A DNA stretch of 34,646 nucleotides from Rhodoferax sp. (GTDB lineage Bacteria > Pseudomonadota > Gammaproteobacteria > Burkholderiales > Burkholderiaceae_C). The stretch covers positions 1-34,646 of the forward strand of contig JAIPCE010000016.1 of assembly GCA_021738345.1 (NCBI GenBank). The letters run 5' to 3'. This document shows positions 6,103 through 14,528 of the stretch, piece after piece. A program made the position numbers and the translations under genes. Below the pieces are notes generated by a model. The model had not been told where the DNA came from, ran no database searches, and worked only from the letters and a program-made list of their open reading frames with translations. Position 1 is the first letter of the stretch. Each line of letters opens with the position of its first letter.

Positions 6103-9051
6103 CTAACTAGTCGACTTGTTCCAGGCAGTGACCTGCTGCGCCACATAGGCGTTGAGCGCCGAGAGCCCCGCCATTTTGGCGTCCAGGGCAGCATATTGCT
6201 TGCGCAAACGCGCCTCGACCACGGCTGCCCGGTTATTAACCCGGGTCTGTTCTGTTGCGTTACGTTCGAGTTCCTTTGTCAAGGCAGTCGACTTGTTGGT
6301 CACCGCACCGCCAGCACCAAGTACACCCCTGCCCAGAGCTGCCAACTTCAACGCAAACCCGTTGGTCTGGGCGTTATTGTTGTCCAGAGTAAAAAACTTG
6401 ATGAGCTCGTTGCCATTATTGGCGGCAACGCTGAGCTTACCGGTATTCATGGTCAAAGACCCGTCCAATTGGCGCTCTATACCCACATCCGACAGTCGCC
6501 GATAGACCGAGCCACCGCTGATCGAGCCCATTACATTGCGCAAAATGCTTTGCAAGCCCAGAACGGCCGCGTCACCCTGAAACAATGACGAGGTTTTGGT
6601 TGCAACGTCGTACTTGGTCAATTCCGTCAGTGATTTATTGAGCGCATTGAAAGCGGTGATGAAATCTTGCGCATTTTTGACCGTGGGTGTCACATCTTCC
6701 CGAATCGCCATGGTGATGGGTGACTTGGTTTCGGTACCCCCGACGTTGTTGTAATGGGTCGTTGTGGTGGCGTTGAGGGTAATCGTCACCCCGGAAAAGT
6801 TGCCGCTCAAGGTGTTGGTGCTGGAGCTTACCGCAACCCCGTTAATGCGGGCTTTTGCATCTGCACCATATTTGGGAGTGACATCCGACCCGGCCATGCC
6901 AAAGGCACCTGCCAGCGGGTCAAACGCCATGCGCGATAGCCCGTAGTCGTCGTTATTGGTACCGTCTCCGGTGTCGGTGGCCTGAATCCGGAAGCCAGCG
7001 GCTGATCCGCTTGCCTTGGAACTGAGTTGCAAACGGTCGCTGACCCCGTCAAAAAAGGCGGTCGCGATTACGCCTGCATTTGCGGCATTGATCTTTGCGG
7101 CAAGTGTGGTCACCGTATCGGTGTCTTTAACATCTATCGCCACATCTGAGGTCCCGCTGGTAGGGTTAAAAGTGGGCAAAGCCGCACTTGTGGTGGCCAA
7201 ATTATTTTGCGCGTTGGTGAGGGCCGTTTGCGCTGACGAAACGGCCGTCTGCGCAGTCGAGACCGCAGATTGCGCATTGCTGCTGACCAACGCCACCGAT
7301 GTGGCTACCGTTTGTGCTTCGTTCCGCACCGTGGTGGCCGCAGTGACTGCAGCCTGCGCTGCGTCGCGCGTAGCGGTGGGTGCCAGCAGGTCTTGCGCGG
7401 CCGAATCTGCAGCGGCCTGGGCGCTTACCTGGTCGTTTGTGGCATTGGTCAGGGTATTTGAGGCAGCCAGTACCGCTGCGTCGGCGTTGACCTTGCCAGT
7501 CAAGGCCGTCGCCTCTGCCCCGCTTGCTGCTGTAGCTGCCGACTGCGCGGCAGTTTTTGCAGTCGACGCGGCCAGTGCGGCACCCTTGAGTGCGGATGCA
7601 TCGGTGAGATCTGCCGTGGCGGTCAAACCGGCAGCCGTCGTTTGTACTGCCTGGGCGCTGACGACATTGCTCGCAGCAGTGATCGCAGAGCCAATGAGCG
7701 ACGAGGCGTCTGTCGAATCTGCCGCCGCGGTATATCCATCTGCCAGTGCTTGCACGGCAGGGTCGGTTGCGCCCAACACAGCATACGCATCGTTTTTGGC
7801 GACCAATGCGGCAGCCTCTGCGGCCTGCAGGCTTGGGGTGCTATGGTCATTAGCCGCCACAGCGTTAACCCAGGCGGTATAGGCCAATGAATAGTCCACT
7901 GCCTCAAGGGTCGATGTTCCGGCAAAAACTTCCAAAGCACTGGCGGCGCTGGAATCGGCAAGCAGTGCATTGTCTCTGGCCTGGTTTGCAGCCGTCAACT
8001 CGGCAGATCCCACCAGCCCCAGCGCTCCAAAGGCGATGTTTTTCGCCGAAAGGGCGGCATCCTCAGCCGCTTGCAGGCTCGGTGTGACATGGTCGTTTGC
8101 GGCCACGGCACCCACCCAGGCGGTGTAGGCGTTGGCGTAGCCCTGTGCCACTGGTGTACCCACCGCGTACGCAGTCAAGGCGCTTGCAGCCGAGTTCAGC
8201 TCAACCATGGCGGCACTGGCAGCGCTTGTGGCAGCGTCCGATGCGGTGGTCGCCGCATCCAGGTTGCCGTTGGCGCTCACAGTCGCGCTCTGGGCAGTTA
8301 CGTAGGCCTGGTCAGCCGCATTGGCGGCAGATTGCAATGAAGTCAGATTGGTGTCGGCCGCCGTCACGGCATTGGTAGCAGAAGTCAGGGTGGCATTGGC
8401 GGCAGTCAGCGCAGAGGTAAAGGGCAGCAGGTCGGCGTTCGCCTGCGTCAAATCAGCATTTGCGGTGTCGAGGGCACTCTGCGCAGTGAGCAGGCTTGCA
8501 TTGGCGTTGTCGAGATCGCTCGGGTCAGGCACCGCAGCATTGGCGGCCACCAAATCGGCCTGCGCAGAATCCAGCGCGGCCTGTGCGAGCGGGACGGCGG
8601 CCTGCGCCGCTGCCACTGCCGCACTATCAACAATCGAAGATCCCGAGACACCCGTCCAGCTACCCAGGCTGATCGTCAAGGTTCCGGCCCCTACGTACGC
8701 ACCTGCAGCCAGTGCCCTGGAAGATGTTTCCTGCTTTTGTGCCAATGCATCGACATCCAGGGTAAAAGATGCGACCGCGGCCGTATCGGTGGCAGTAATC
8801 GTAGCGGCTGCGGTATTGGAAGACGACGCGGTGCGCGAAACCCAGACCGAGGGCGATGCAATCCGGTTGGCGACATCGCTAAGCGCTGCAAACTGGGACT
8901 TGATCTCGCCAAAGGCCGATATTTGTGCTTTTTCGAGCGTTGCTTTCGACTCCAGTGCTTGCAGTGGCGCCTTTTCCAAGGCCGTCAACTTTGTGACTAT
9001 GCTCTCGGCATCCAGGCCACTACCAATACCCAGCGAAGAAATGGTTGCCAC
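6103..9051 (-). CDS. fliD: FliD, flagellar filament cap, with very large central insert
   Basis: 982 residues; most FliD proteins are about 450-700. N-terminal FliD_N (ATISSLGIGSGLDAESIVTKL, helix LEKAQISAFGEIKSQFAALSD) occupies roughly residues 1-130. C-terminal FliD_C (QDFITAFNALNKSLTELTKYD..., DVGIERQLDGSLTMNTGKL, terminal coiled coil) covers about the last 200. Between them, roughly residues 140-624 (bases 7180-8634), is an Ala-rich, helix-prone insert interrupting the sheet region between TLTISLGSWTGVSG and PTFNPTSGTSDVAIDV; without it the protein would be a normal 497 residues. FliD caps the growing filament and folds flagellin. The track start (9066) is a GTG; the GTG at 9051 (VATISSLG) is better because AGGAGG lies 5 bases upstream. 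Plus-strand ORFs such as 7016..7882 are antisense shadows of the Ala-rich part. Confidence 0.93.
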   Translation of the reverse strand: MATISSLGIGSGLDAESIVTKLTALEKAPLQALESKATLEKAQISAFGEIKSQFAALSDVANRIASPSVWVSRTASSSNTAAATITATDTAAVASFTLDVDALAQKQETSSRALAAGAYVGAGTLTISLGSWTGVSGSSIVDSAAVAAAQAAVPLAQAALDSAQADLVAANAAVPDPSDLDNANASLLTAQSALDTANADLTQANADLLPFTSALTAANATLTSATNAVTAADTNLTSLQSAANAADQAYVTAQSATVSANGNLDAATTASDAATSAASAAMVELNSAASALTAYAVGTPVAQGYANAYTAWVGAVAANDHVTPSLQAAEDAALSAKNIAFGALGLVGSAELTAANQARDNALLADSSAASALEVFAGTSTLEAVDYSLAYTAWVNAVAANDHSTPSLQAAEAAALVAKNDAYAVLGATDPAVQALADGYTAAADSTDASSLIGSAITAASNVVSAQAVQTTAAGLTATADLTDASALKGAALAASTAKTAAQSAATAASGAEATALTGKVNADAAVLAASNTLTNATNDQVSAQAAADSAAQDLLAPTATRDAAQAAVTAATTVRNEAQTVATSVALVSSNAQSAVSTAQTAVSSAQTALTNAQNNLATTSAALPTFNPTSGTSDVAIDVKDTDTVTTLAAKINAANAGVIATAFFDGVSDRLQLSSKASGSAAGFRIQATDTGDGTNNDDYGLSRMAFDPLAGAFGMAGSDVTPKYGADAKARINGVAVSSSTNTLSGNFSGVTITLNATTTTHYNNVGGTETKSPITMAIREDVTPTVKNAQDFITAFNALNKSLTELTKYDVATKTSSLFQGDAAVLGLQSILRNVMGSISGGSVYRRLSDVGIERQLDGSLTMNTGKLSVAANNGNELIKFFTLDNNNAQTNGFALKLAALGRGVLGAGGAVTNKSTALTKELERNATEQTRVNNRAAVVEARLRKQYAALDAKMAGLSALNAYVAQQVTAWNKSTS
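7772..8130 (-). repeat. fliD: Internal duplication within the fliD insert (about 113 bp, 246-bp offset)
   Basis: Two copies, about 8018-8130 and 7772-7884, offset by 246 bp (82 codons). Both encode an AYTAWV.AVAANDH.TPSLQ segment followed by AAE.AAL.AKN. The copies differ at many third positions, so the duplication is not very recent. Boundaries are approximate. Confidence 0.8.
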
Positions 9052-9141
9052 AACAGCCTCCTGCACATTCTAGAAAACCGGATTGTCTAACTTTGGTCCT
9101 GTTTGTAAACCCGGAAAAGCCCATGATTTCTCAAACAACTC

Positions 9142-9178
9142 AAAAAGGCGGGAGGAGACCGTGGTCTCCTCCCGCCTT
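9142..9178 (-). terminator. Rho-independent terminator of fliC-1
   Basis: Perfect 16-bp inverted repeat, AAGGCGGGAGGAGACC and its complement, separated by 2 bases, 30 bases past the fliC-1 stop. On the minus strand it ends in CTTTTTG. It separates fliC-1 from fliD. The rest of 9052-9208 shows no clear sigma-28 box for fliD. Confidence 0.92.
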
Positions 9179-9208
9179 AAGTATCGACTAATCTAGCGGA
9201 TTCTTGAA

Positions 9209-10780
9209 TCAGCGCAGCAGGGCCAACACACCTTGTGGCAATTGGTTCGCCTGCGCCACCATCGCGGTACCGGCTTGTTGCAAAATCTGAGCGCGAGACA
9301 GGCTGGCAGTTTCTGTCGCAAAGTCTGCATCCTGCACACGGGACCGCGATGCACTCAGGTTTTCCACAGAGGTCGACAGATTGTTGACCGTTGTCTCAAA
9401 ACGCGATTGCAAGGCGCCGTAGCTTGCGCGCTGGCTATTGACTGCAGCAATCGATGCATCAACAGTAGCCAATGTGCGGGTGGCAGCGTCGACGGTCGAC
9501 ACATCCATCGTGCTGGCAGCCTGTAATTGGCTAGATGAGGAGATCGCAACAAAATACCCGGTCTTGGCTTCGTTGGTGGACGCAGCGGTAGATGTCGTAC
9601 CAAACGTCTTATCCGAATCAAGCGTCAAGGACCCATTGATATAAAAGGTATTTGCCGCCACGTCCGCATCCGCCGAAGTCGCAGGCGCTGAACCGACCAA
9701 CGCACCGGCCGCACCGATCGTCATGGAACTTGTTGCCGCTGAGCGGTTGCTGATCACAATATCATTGCCTGACTCGTTGGCCAGCGTGATGCCGGTGCCT
9801 GCCGCGTTCAGTTTTGCCGTCACCCCGGTGATGGATGCCTTGTCGTTAAAAGCCCTGATTGCCGCCGACAAGCCGTCCGCATCGTTTTTTGCACCGACGG
9901 AAAAAGTGACTTGCGCTGGCGTCGTCGCGTTGTCCGACAAAATATTCAGGGTGTAAGAACTGTCGACCGTGAAAGCAGTGGCATCGATTTCGGTCCGAGC
10001 AGTGGCGGTGACGCCCGTGCTCTTGGTCTGGGCATTGATATTGGCCGCAACCGTCTTGGCGCTATCCCCTGCCGCAATCGCAATCGTTGCAGAACCGGCA
10101 GCACCGTTGATGACGAAGCCTGCCGCATCTTCTGCGATTTTGGACCCTGACCCCAGCGCGACGGCAGTCGCTACCAAGGCCTGGGATGTAGTCGTCATGG
10201 CTTTCGATCCGGTCACCAGATCTCCGGCCGCGCCCGCTGTGGTGGCGACGACAGAACCCATGCGGTTGTTACCATACTTCGAGGTGGTGAAATTGGACGA
10301 GATGGCCGTGATAGTTTGGTTGGCATTGGCACCGACCTGGAAGGTAGCGGAACCAAAGCTTCCGTCGAGCAGGCTCTGACCGTTAAACTGGGTCGTCTTT
10401 GCAATGCGGTCAAGTTCAGAGGAAAGCTGGCCCACCTCGGCATTCAGCGCTGCGCGGTCGCTAGCGCTGTTAGTCGCATTGGCAGACTGCACCGCGAGTT
10501 CGCGAATGCGCTGCAAAATGGTGTTGGACGAGCTCAGCGCACCTTCTGCGGTCTGCGCCAGAGAAATACCGTCATTGGCATTGCGTGAGGCTTGGTTGAG
10601 GCCACGCACTTGCGAAGTCATACGCTCGGAAATACCCAGACCGGCTGCATCATCTTTGGCGCTATTGATGCGCAAACCCGACGACAAGCGCTGCATCGCC
10701 TGACCCAAGGATGCCTGGTTCAACGTCAAATTGCGTTGAGCACTCAACGAAGCGATATTGGTATTGATAGTGGCTGCCAT
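9209..10780 (-). CDS. fliC: Flagellin 1
   Basis: 523 residues. Conserved flagellin N-terminus ([14 protein letters not shown]..., [46 protein letters not shown]) and C-terminus ([25 protein letters not shown], ending [10 protein letters not shown]). The middle, roughly residues 180-420, is the variable surface-exposed region rich in A/T/S. It polymerises into the filament after export with FliS. The ribosome-binding site AGGAG is 8 bases before the ATG. Expression is from the sigma-28 promoter at 10916-10942 and stops at the terminator at 9142. It is divergent from the second flagellin and shares near-identical termini with it. Confidence 0.97.
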   Translation of the reverse strand: MAATINTNIASLSAQRNLTLNQASLGQAMQRLSSGLRINSAKDDAAGLGISERMTSQVRGLNQASRNANDGISLAQTAEGALSSSNTILQRIRELAVQSANATNSASDRAALNAEVGQLSSELDRIAKTTQFNGQSLLDGSFGSATFQVGANANQTITAISSNFTTSKYGNNRMGSVVATTAGAAGDLVTGSKAMTTTSQALVATAVALGSGSKIAEDAAGFVINGAAGSATIAIAAGDSAKTVAANINAQTKSTGVTATARTEIDATAFTVDSSYTLNILSDNATTPAQVTFSVGAKNDADGLSAAIRAFNDKASITGVTAKLNAAGTGITLANESGNDIVISNRSAATSSMTIGAAGALVGSAPATSADADVAANTFYINGSLTLDSDKTFGTTSTAASTNEAKTGYFVAISSSSQLQAASTMDVSTVDAATRTLATVDASIAAVNSQRASYGALQSRFETTVNNLSTSVENLSASRSRVQDADFATETASLSRAQILQQAGTAMVAQANQLPQGVLALLR

Positions 10781-10863
10781 TTTGTAACTCCTGAAAACTT
10801 ACCTATTCCGGCGAAATGCCGATCTCAACGCCAGCATTGCTGCTGACCGCTATGACCGGTGCG

Positions 10864-10875
10864 CCTCATATGAGG
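10864..10875. promoter_or_regulatory. Perfect 12-bp palindrome in the fliC-1 leader
   Basis: CCTCATATGAGG is a perfect palindrome about 40 bases downstream of the expected fliC-1 transcription start. It could be a protein operator or an RNA self-pairing site. No known regulator is assigned. Confidence 0.35.
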
Positions 10876-10888
10876 TTGTCCGGACGGC

Positions 10889-10966
10889 GAACCATCTTTT
10901 GGTCCGTTGGATTTGTTTTCGGGCAATTGCCAAAAAACTTTAATGGCGATGCACCAAAGATGGTTC
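10889..10966. promoter_or_regulatory. Pair of inverted operator-like sites flanking the fliC-1 promoter
   Basis: GAACCATCTTT (10889-10899) and its exact complement AAAGATGGTTC (10956-10966) bracket the sigma-28 promoter. Each site is itself a dyad (ACCA-tcttt-TGGT and ACCA-aaga-TGGT). Centres are about 61 bp apart, near six helical turns. The arrangement suits a dimer binding twice and looping the promoter; the protein is unknown. Confidence 0.45.
10916..10942 (-). promoter_or_regulatory. Sigma-28 promoter of fliC-1
   Basis: Minus strand reads TAAAGTTT - 11 bases - CCCGAAAA: the -35 is a perfect FliA match and the -10 matches 6 of 8 with exact spacing. The leader to the ATG is about 130 bases. 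Confidence 0.85.
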
Positions 10967-11046
10967 CTAGCATGCCGCTTTTGCCAAGGAAATCGAAACA
11001 AGAGGGTGTTTACCCCGCACCTCTCGCAATTAAGGGTTTACCCCTA

Positions 11047-11073
11047 TCAAGTTCTGTTGCGCATTGGCAATTT
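11047..11073 (+). promoter_or_regulatory. Weak sigma-28-like site before flagellin 2
   Basis: TCAAGTTC - 11 bases - GGCAATTT matches the FliA consensus 6 of 8 at -35 but only 4 of 8 at -10. It is the best candidate I found for fliC-2 and far weaker than the fliC-1 promoter. The upstream part of this intergenic region also has two copies of GTTTACCCC (about 11009 and 11036). Confidence 0.2.
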
Positions 11074-11213
11074 GGACGGTTTTTGCCGTGCTTATCGCTC
11101 GAATGCAAATGCTTGGCATCTCCAAAATTCATCCCATCGTTACTGATTGTCTGCGGGTAAGCAGGCTCTGCAATCGGCGGCGAGCCGGTTTCAATTAATT
11201 TAGGAGTTTCGCA

Positions 11214-12803
11214 ATGGCTTCAACTATCAACACCAACATTCAGTCGCTGACTGCGCAACGCAATCTCAGTCAGTCACAAATGTCGCTCGCCACTTCGATG
11301 CAGCGGCTGTCCTCGGGTATGCGCATCAATAGCGCCAAGGACGATGCCGCCGGCCTGGCCATCAGCGAGCGCATGACCTCGCAAATTCGGGGTGTCAACA
11401 TGGCGGCTCGCAACGCCAACGATGGCATCTCGCTCTCCCAGGTGGCTGAAGGTGCGCTAGGGAGCGCCTCCAGCGTGCTGCAGCGCGTCCGCGAACTGGC
11501 AGTTCAGTCGGCCAATGCAACCAACTCTGCGTCTGACCGGGCGGCGCTCAATGCCGAGGTGGGGCAACTCACCGCCGAACTCGACCGCATTGCAAAAACT
11601 ACCCAATTTAACGGACAAACCCTTCTGGATGGCAGCTTTACTTCGGCCAGCTTCCAGGTCGGTGCGAACGCTAACCAAACCATTATTGCCACCACATCCA
11701 ACTTCAGCACGGCCAACTACGGCAACAACCGCATTGGCGCTATCGTGGCACCATCTACGGGTGGGGTTGGTGATTTGATCATGGGGACAGCTATGGCTGG
11801 TACCAATCGGACTGAGGCCGTACCCTCGGGAACCTTTGGATACAGCTCAGTAACGGACGATATCTTGTCCATTAGCGGAACCACCGGTTCCACCACGATC
11901 GCGATTACTGGCTCCCAAGCGGGCACACTGATCGGAGACACCGCCAAGTCAGTGGCCGCGAAAATAAATGCTCAGTCCGGCACCACGGGTGTAACCGCTT
12001 CAGCGCGAACCGAGCTGGACATCGAAGGATTTGATCCCGCTGGCAATTACTCTCTTGACGTAGTGTCCAATAACCCACTAGCAACACCAGTAACAGTGGC
12101 GTTTAATATCGGCGCTGGTTTGAAAACCCCTGACGATCTTGCGGCTGCCATTACCGCGTTCAACGACAAATCGTCCCAAACCGGTGTGACTGCCAAGATC
12201 AATGCTGCAGGAACCGGTATCACGCTGACCAATGATTCCGGTGCAGACATTGCCATCAAGAGTTCTTTGGCGTCTGCTGGTAGCTTCACAATCGGGAAGT
12301 TTGCGCTCGCTACACCCAACGCTGAAGATCTGGGAAGGCCGGTTGCGCCTGACACTAGCGTCCACGTTATTGGTGCCGTTACTCTGGATTCGAACAGCAG
12401 TTTCAGCATCGGCTCTTCAACTGGAGCGCCGAACCCCAATGGTGGAGTCAGCTTTTTCACGGGTCTGAGTTCGGCCAGCCAGCTTCAGGCCACGGCATCG
12501 CTAGACGTGTCCACAGTGGCTGCTGCCACGCGCACTTTGTCCACCGTAGACTCGGCAATTTCTGTAATCGCCGGTCAACGCGCAAAATTCGGCGCCTTGC
12601 AGTCGCGTTTTGAATCCACGATTGCCAGCCTGAACACCACGTCCGAAAACTTAAGCGCATCCCGCTCGCGCATTCTGGACGCCGACTTCGCACTGGAAAC
12701 CTCGAACCTGACCCGCACCCAAATTCTGCAACAAGCCGGCACCGCGATGGTGGCCCAAGCCAACCAGTTGCCGCAGGCGGTGTTGCAGTTGTTGAAGGGT
12801 TAA
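11214..12803 (+). CDS. fliC: Flagellin 2
   Basis: 529 residues with the same conserved flagellin termini as the neighbouring copy ([36 protein letters not shown], and [25 protein letters not shown] near the C-terminus) and a different central region, roughly residues 180-430. The central regions share scattered motifs ([30 protein letters not shown]), so this is an old tandem or inverted duplication with diverged exposed domains rather than a recent one. AGGAG lies 8 bases before the ATG. It is divergent from fliC-1 and lacks a comparably strong FliA promoter, suggesting different expression of the two subunits. The stop is followed 9 bases later by the heptamer array. Confidence 0.97.
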   Translation: MASTINTNIQSLTAQRNLSQSQMSLATSMQRLSSGMRINSAKDDAAGLAISERMTSQIRGVNMAARNANDGISLSQVAEGALGSASSVLQRVRELAVQSANATNSASDRAALNAEVGQLTAELDRIAKTTQFNGQTLLDGSFTSASFQVGANANQTIIATTSNFSTANYGNNRIGAIVAPSTGGVGDLIMGTAMAGTNRTEAVPSGTFGYSSVTDDILSISGTTGSTTIAITGSQAGTLIGDTAKSVAAKINAQSGTTGVTASARTELDIEGFDPAGNYSLDVVSNNPLATPVTVAFNIGAGLKTPDDLAAAITAFNDKSSQTGVTAKINAAGTGITLTNDSGADIAIKSSLASAGSFTIGKFALATPNAEDLGRPVAPDTSVHVIGAVTLDSNSSFSIGSSTGAPNPNGGVSFFTGLSSASQLQATASLDVSTVAAATRTLSTVDSAISVIAGQRAKFGALQSRFESTIASLNTTSENLSASRSRILDADFALETSNLTRTQILQQAGTAMVAQANQLPQAVLQLLKG

Positions 12804-12812
12804 GCTGAGTAA

Positions 12813-12910
12813 GGACTGAGGACTGAGGACTGAGGACTGAGGACTGAGGACTGAGGACTGAGGACTGAGGACTGAGGACTGAGGACTGAGGACTTAGGAC
12901 TTAGGACTTA
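12813..12910. repeat. Heptanucleotide tandem array, 14 copies
   Basis: Eleven perfect copies of GGACTGA followed by three of GGACTTA, with no interruptions, just after the fliC-2 stop codon. A degenerate unit (agctgagta) precedes it. Seven is not a multiple of three, but the array is intergenic, so length change would not shift a reading frame here. Confidence 0.95.
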
Positions 12911-12963
12911 GAGGCGGACGGGTTGGGTGGCGTTGTGCCAATTCAGCCCGGACGCGCGATATA

Positions 12964-13072
12964 GGTTTATTGGGGTCGGATTCCAATATCCATGCGAAGC
13001 ACCCGTAGGGACACACGAAGTGTGGTGGATTTTGGCAAAACCCCAAGTCCAGGACTCTGACCCCAATAAACC
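12964..13072. repeat. Dispersed inverted-repeat element A1
   Basis: Left arm GGTTTATTGGGGTCGGATTC and right arm GACTCTGACCCCAATAAACC form an imperfect terminal inverted repeat about 109 bp across. The same core (TTGGGGTCAGAGTCC) recurs in three more elements in this window. Such paired elements resemble REP/RAYT-type non-autonomous repeats; that class is an inference, and no transposase is present here. Confidence 0.7.
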
Positions 13073-13115
13073 GGGAAGTACCAACACTGCTCGGCTTCGG
13101 CTTCTCCATGAAACC

Positions 13116-13208
13116 GCAATTTTTGGGGTCAGAGTCCAAAAAGACCTGCCCTTCGGTCATCCCTACGGGCGCTTCGCGGTCTTATTGGAATCTGACCCCA
13201 ATAATCGC
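13116..13208. repeat. Dispersed inverted-repeat element A2
   Basis: Left arm (from GCAATTTTTGGGGTCAGAG) and right arm (GAATCTGACCCCAATAATCGC) are inverted, and the inner AAGACC/GGTCTT also pair. About 93 bp, 43 bp from element A1. The inner loop has short G/C hairpins. Together with A1 and the heptamer array it fills most of the fliC-2/flhD gap. Confidence 0.7.
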
Positions 13209-13320
13209 TAGTCACCCTATCGGCCACAGAAAGACTCCCCTTCCTTCGCACTCGCCCACACTCATGTCAACATCGGGTACGACACTCACGTAGCTCGACT
13301 GCACCCCTCTCCGCCCCCGC

Positions 13321-13339
13321 TGTAGGAATTCCCCCTACA
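13321..13339. promoter_or_regulatory. Dyad upstream of flhDC (candidate response-regulator site)
   Basis: TGTAGG-7 bases-CCTACA, about 120 bp before the flhD start. The sequence TAGGAATTCCCCCTA is the type of dyad bound by NarL/RcsB-like regulators, which control flhDC in other bacteria; assignment here is speculative. In the rest of 13209-13460 I see no convincing sigma-70 or sigma-28 promoter. Confidence 0.35.
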
Positions 13340-13460
13340 TCCACTTCCCATTTCCCCGACATTCTGATTAGCCCGTTTCGGATTCAAGTTTCGAGGCATA
13401 GCGACCACAATTTGCTCCATGGTGATTCAAACGAATGACCCCCCTCAACCGGAGACCGAC

Positions 13461-13787
13461 ATGACCAACGAGCAAATTCTCAACGAGATCAGGGAAGCCA
13501 ACATGACCTACCTGATGCTGGCCCAGACCCTGATTCGCCAGGACAAAGCCGAGGCGCTGTTTCGCCTGGGCATGTCGGAAGAAGCAGCTGACATGATTGG
13601 GGCACTCTCCCCCGCGCAGATTCTGAAGATTGCCTCGGGCAACATGCTGCTGTGTCGATTCCGGGTGGACGATGACATGGTATGGAACCTGCTGACCAAC
13701 CACACTGCCAGCAAAGTCGACAACGACGCCACGACCAAGCTGCACGCAAGCATCCTGATGGCCGGCAAGTTTGCCGAAGCCATGTAA
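13461..13787 (+). CDS. flhD: FlhD, subunit of flagellar master activator
   Basis: 108 residues from the chosen start; family length is about 105-120. Recognised by NEQILNEIREANMTYLMLAQTLIRQDKAEALFRLGMSEEAADMI and the following IL.IASGNMLLCRFR. FlhD forms the FlhD4C2 complex that activates class II flagellar promoters with sigma-70. The track start at 13419 adds 14 residues (MVIQTNDPPQPETD) without a ribosome-binding site; the ATG at 13461 has GGAG 6 bases upstream. flhC follows 30 bases downstream, so the two form an operon. As class I genes they are likely controlled by the upstream intergenic region with the dyad at 13321. Confidence 0.95.
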   Translation: MTNEQILNEIREANMTYLMLAQTLIRQDKAEALFRLGMSEEAADMIGALSPAQILKIASGNMLLCRFRVDDDMVWNLLTNHTASKVDNDATTKLHASILMAGKFAEAM

Positions 13788-13817
13788 ACCCCACACAGAC
13801 CGCACAGGAGCATCACC

Positions 13818-14354
13818 ATGGCCACCAAGAGTGTTTTGAACGATTCCAAGCAAGTCGAACGCGCCGTCGCATTGATCCAACTCGGTGCCCGCCTGCAGGT
13901 GCTGGAAAGCGAAACCGATCTGTCTTATGAGCGCCTGTTGCGCCTTTATAAAGAAGTAGCCGGCCGCTCACCCAGCAAAGGCCAACTGCCTTTCTCTACC
14001 GAGTGGTTTCTGACCTGGCAGCCCAATATCCACGCCTCGCTGTTCCAGAACACCTACGAATACCTGACCAAGGTCAGCGCCATGGACGATATTGACGCGG
14101 TCATGGCGGCCTACCGCCTGTACACCGAGCAAATCGCGGCCTGTGGTGTTGAGCCCCTGCTCTCCATCACCCGCGCCTGGCGTCTGGTGAAGTTTATTGA
14201 CAACAACATGCTGTCGATGACCAAGTGCTGCAAGTGCGGTGGCCATTTTGTCAGCGAAGCCTACGAAAACTCCCGCCACTACGAATGTGGTCTGTGCACC
14301 CCGCCGGCACGTGCTGGCAAGGGCGCGGCTGCCGGCGGAATCATGTTGCACTAA
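13818..14354 (+). CDS. flhC: FlhC, DNA-binding subunit of flagellar master activator
   Basis: 178 residues, within the usual 180-195 range. The C-terminal zinc site is intact: Cys137, Cys140, Cys157 and Cys160 in TKCCKCGGHF and YECGLC. LNDSKQVERAVALIQLGARLQVLESET at the N-terminus is typical. FlhC supplies most DNA contacts in FlhD4C2. AGGAG lies 8 bases before the ATG. The operon ends at a strong terminator right after the stop. Confidence 0.97.
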   Translation: MATKSVLNDSKQVERAVALIQLGARLQVLESETDLSYERLLRLYKEVAGRSPSKGQLPFSTEWFLTWQPNIHASLFQNTYEYLTKVSAMDDIDAVMAAYRLYTEQIAACGVEPLLSITRAWRLVKFIDNNMLSMTKCCKCGGHFVSEAYENSRHYECGLCTPPARAGKGAAAGGIMLH

Positions 14355-14359
14355 ACACC

Positions 14360-14380
14360 AAGGGGCCAAGGCCCCTTTTT
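14360..14380 (+). terminator. Rho-independent terminator of flhDC
   Basis: AAGGGGCC-AA-GGCCCCTT followed by TTT, 6 bases after the flhC stop. It isolates class I flhDC from motAB. Confidence 0.9.
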
Positions 14381-14430
14381 CTTGGCCAAAAAAACCTTTG
14401 GTTCGCGAGCACCGGGCTCTGACGGATAAT

Positions 14431-14457
14431 TCAAGCGCGAGCAAACTTCACCGATAT
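14431..14457 (+). promoter_or_regulatory. Probable sigma-28 promoter of motAB
   Basis: TCAAGCGC - 11 bases - ACCGATAT matches the FliA consensus 4 of 8 at -35 and 6 of 8 at -10 with correct spacing, 72 bases before motA. The core CCGAT is kept. This agrees with motAB being late genes in other bacteria. Confidence 0.5.
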
Positions 14458-14528
14458 GATGGCTAATGCCTTGTAAACCAACCCACTCTTGCGCTTTAGG
14501 GCCCTAGCATCACTGGCACAATTCACCT

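Noticed and set aside
7016-7882. 288-codon plus-strand ORF opposite fliD
   Set aside because: Ala/Val-rich shadow of the Ala-rich fliD insert; the minus strand carries clear FliD domains in frame on both sides.
12927-13211. ORFs 12927..13211 (plus) and 12894..13160 (minus)
   Set aside because: They are translations of the inverted-repeat elements A1 and A2, not conserved protein sequence.
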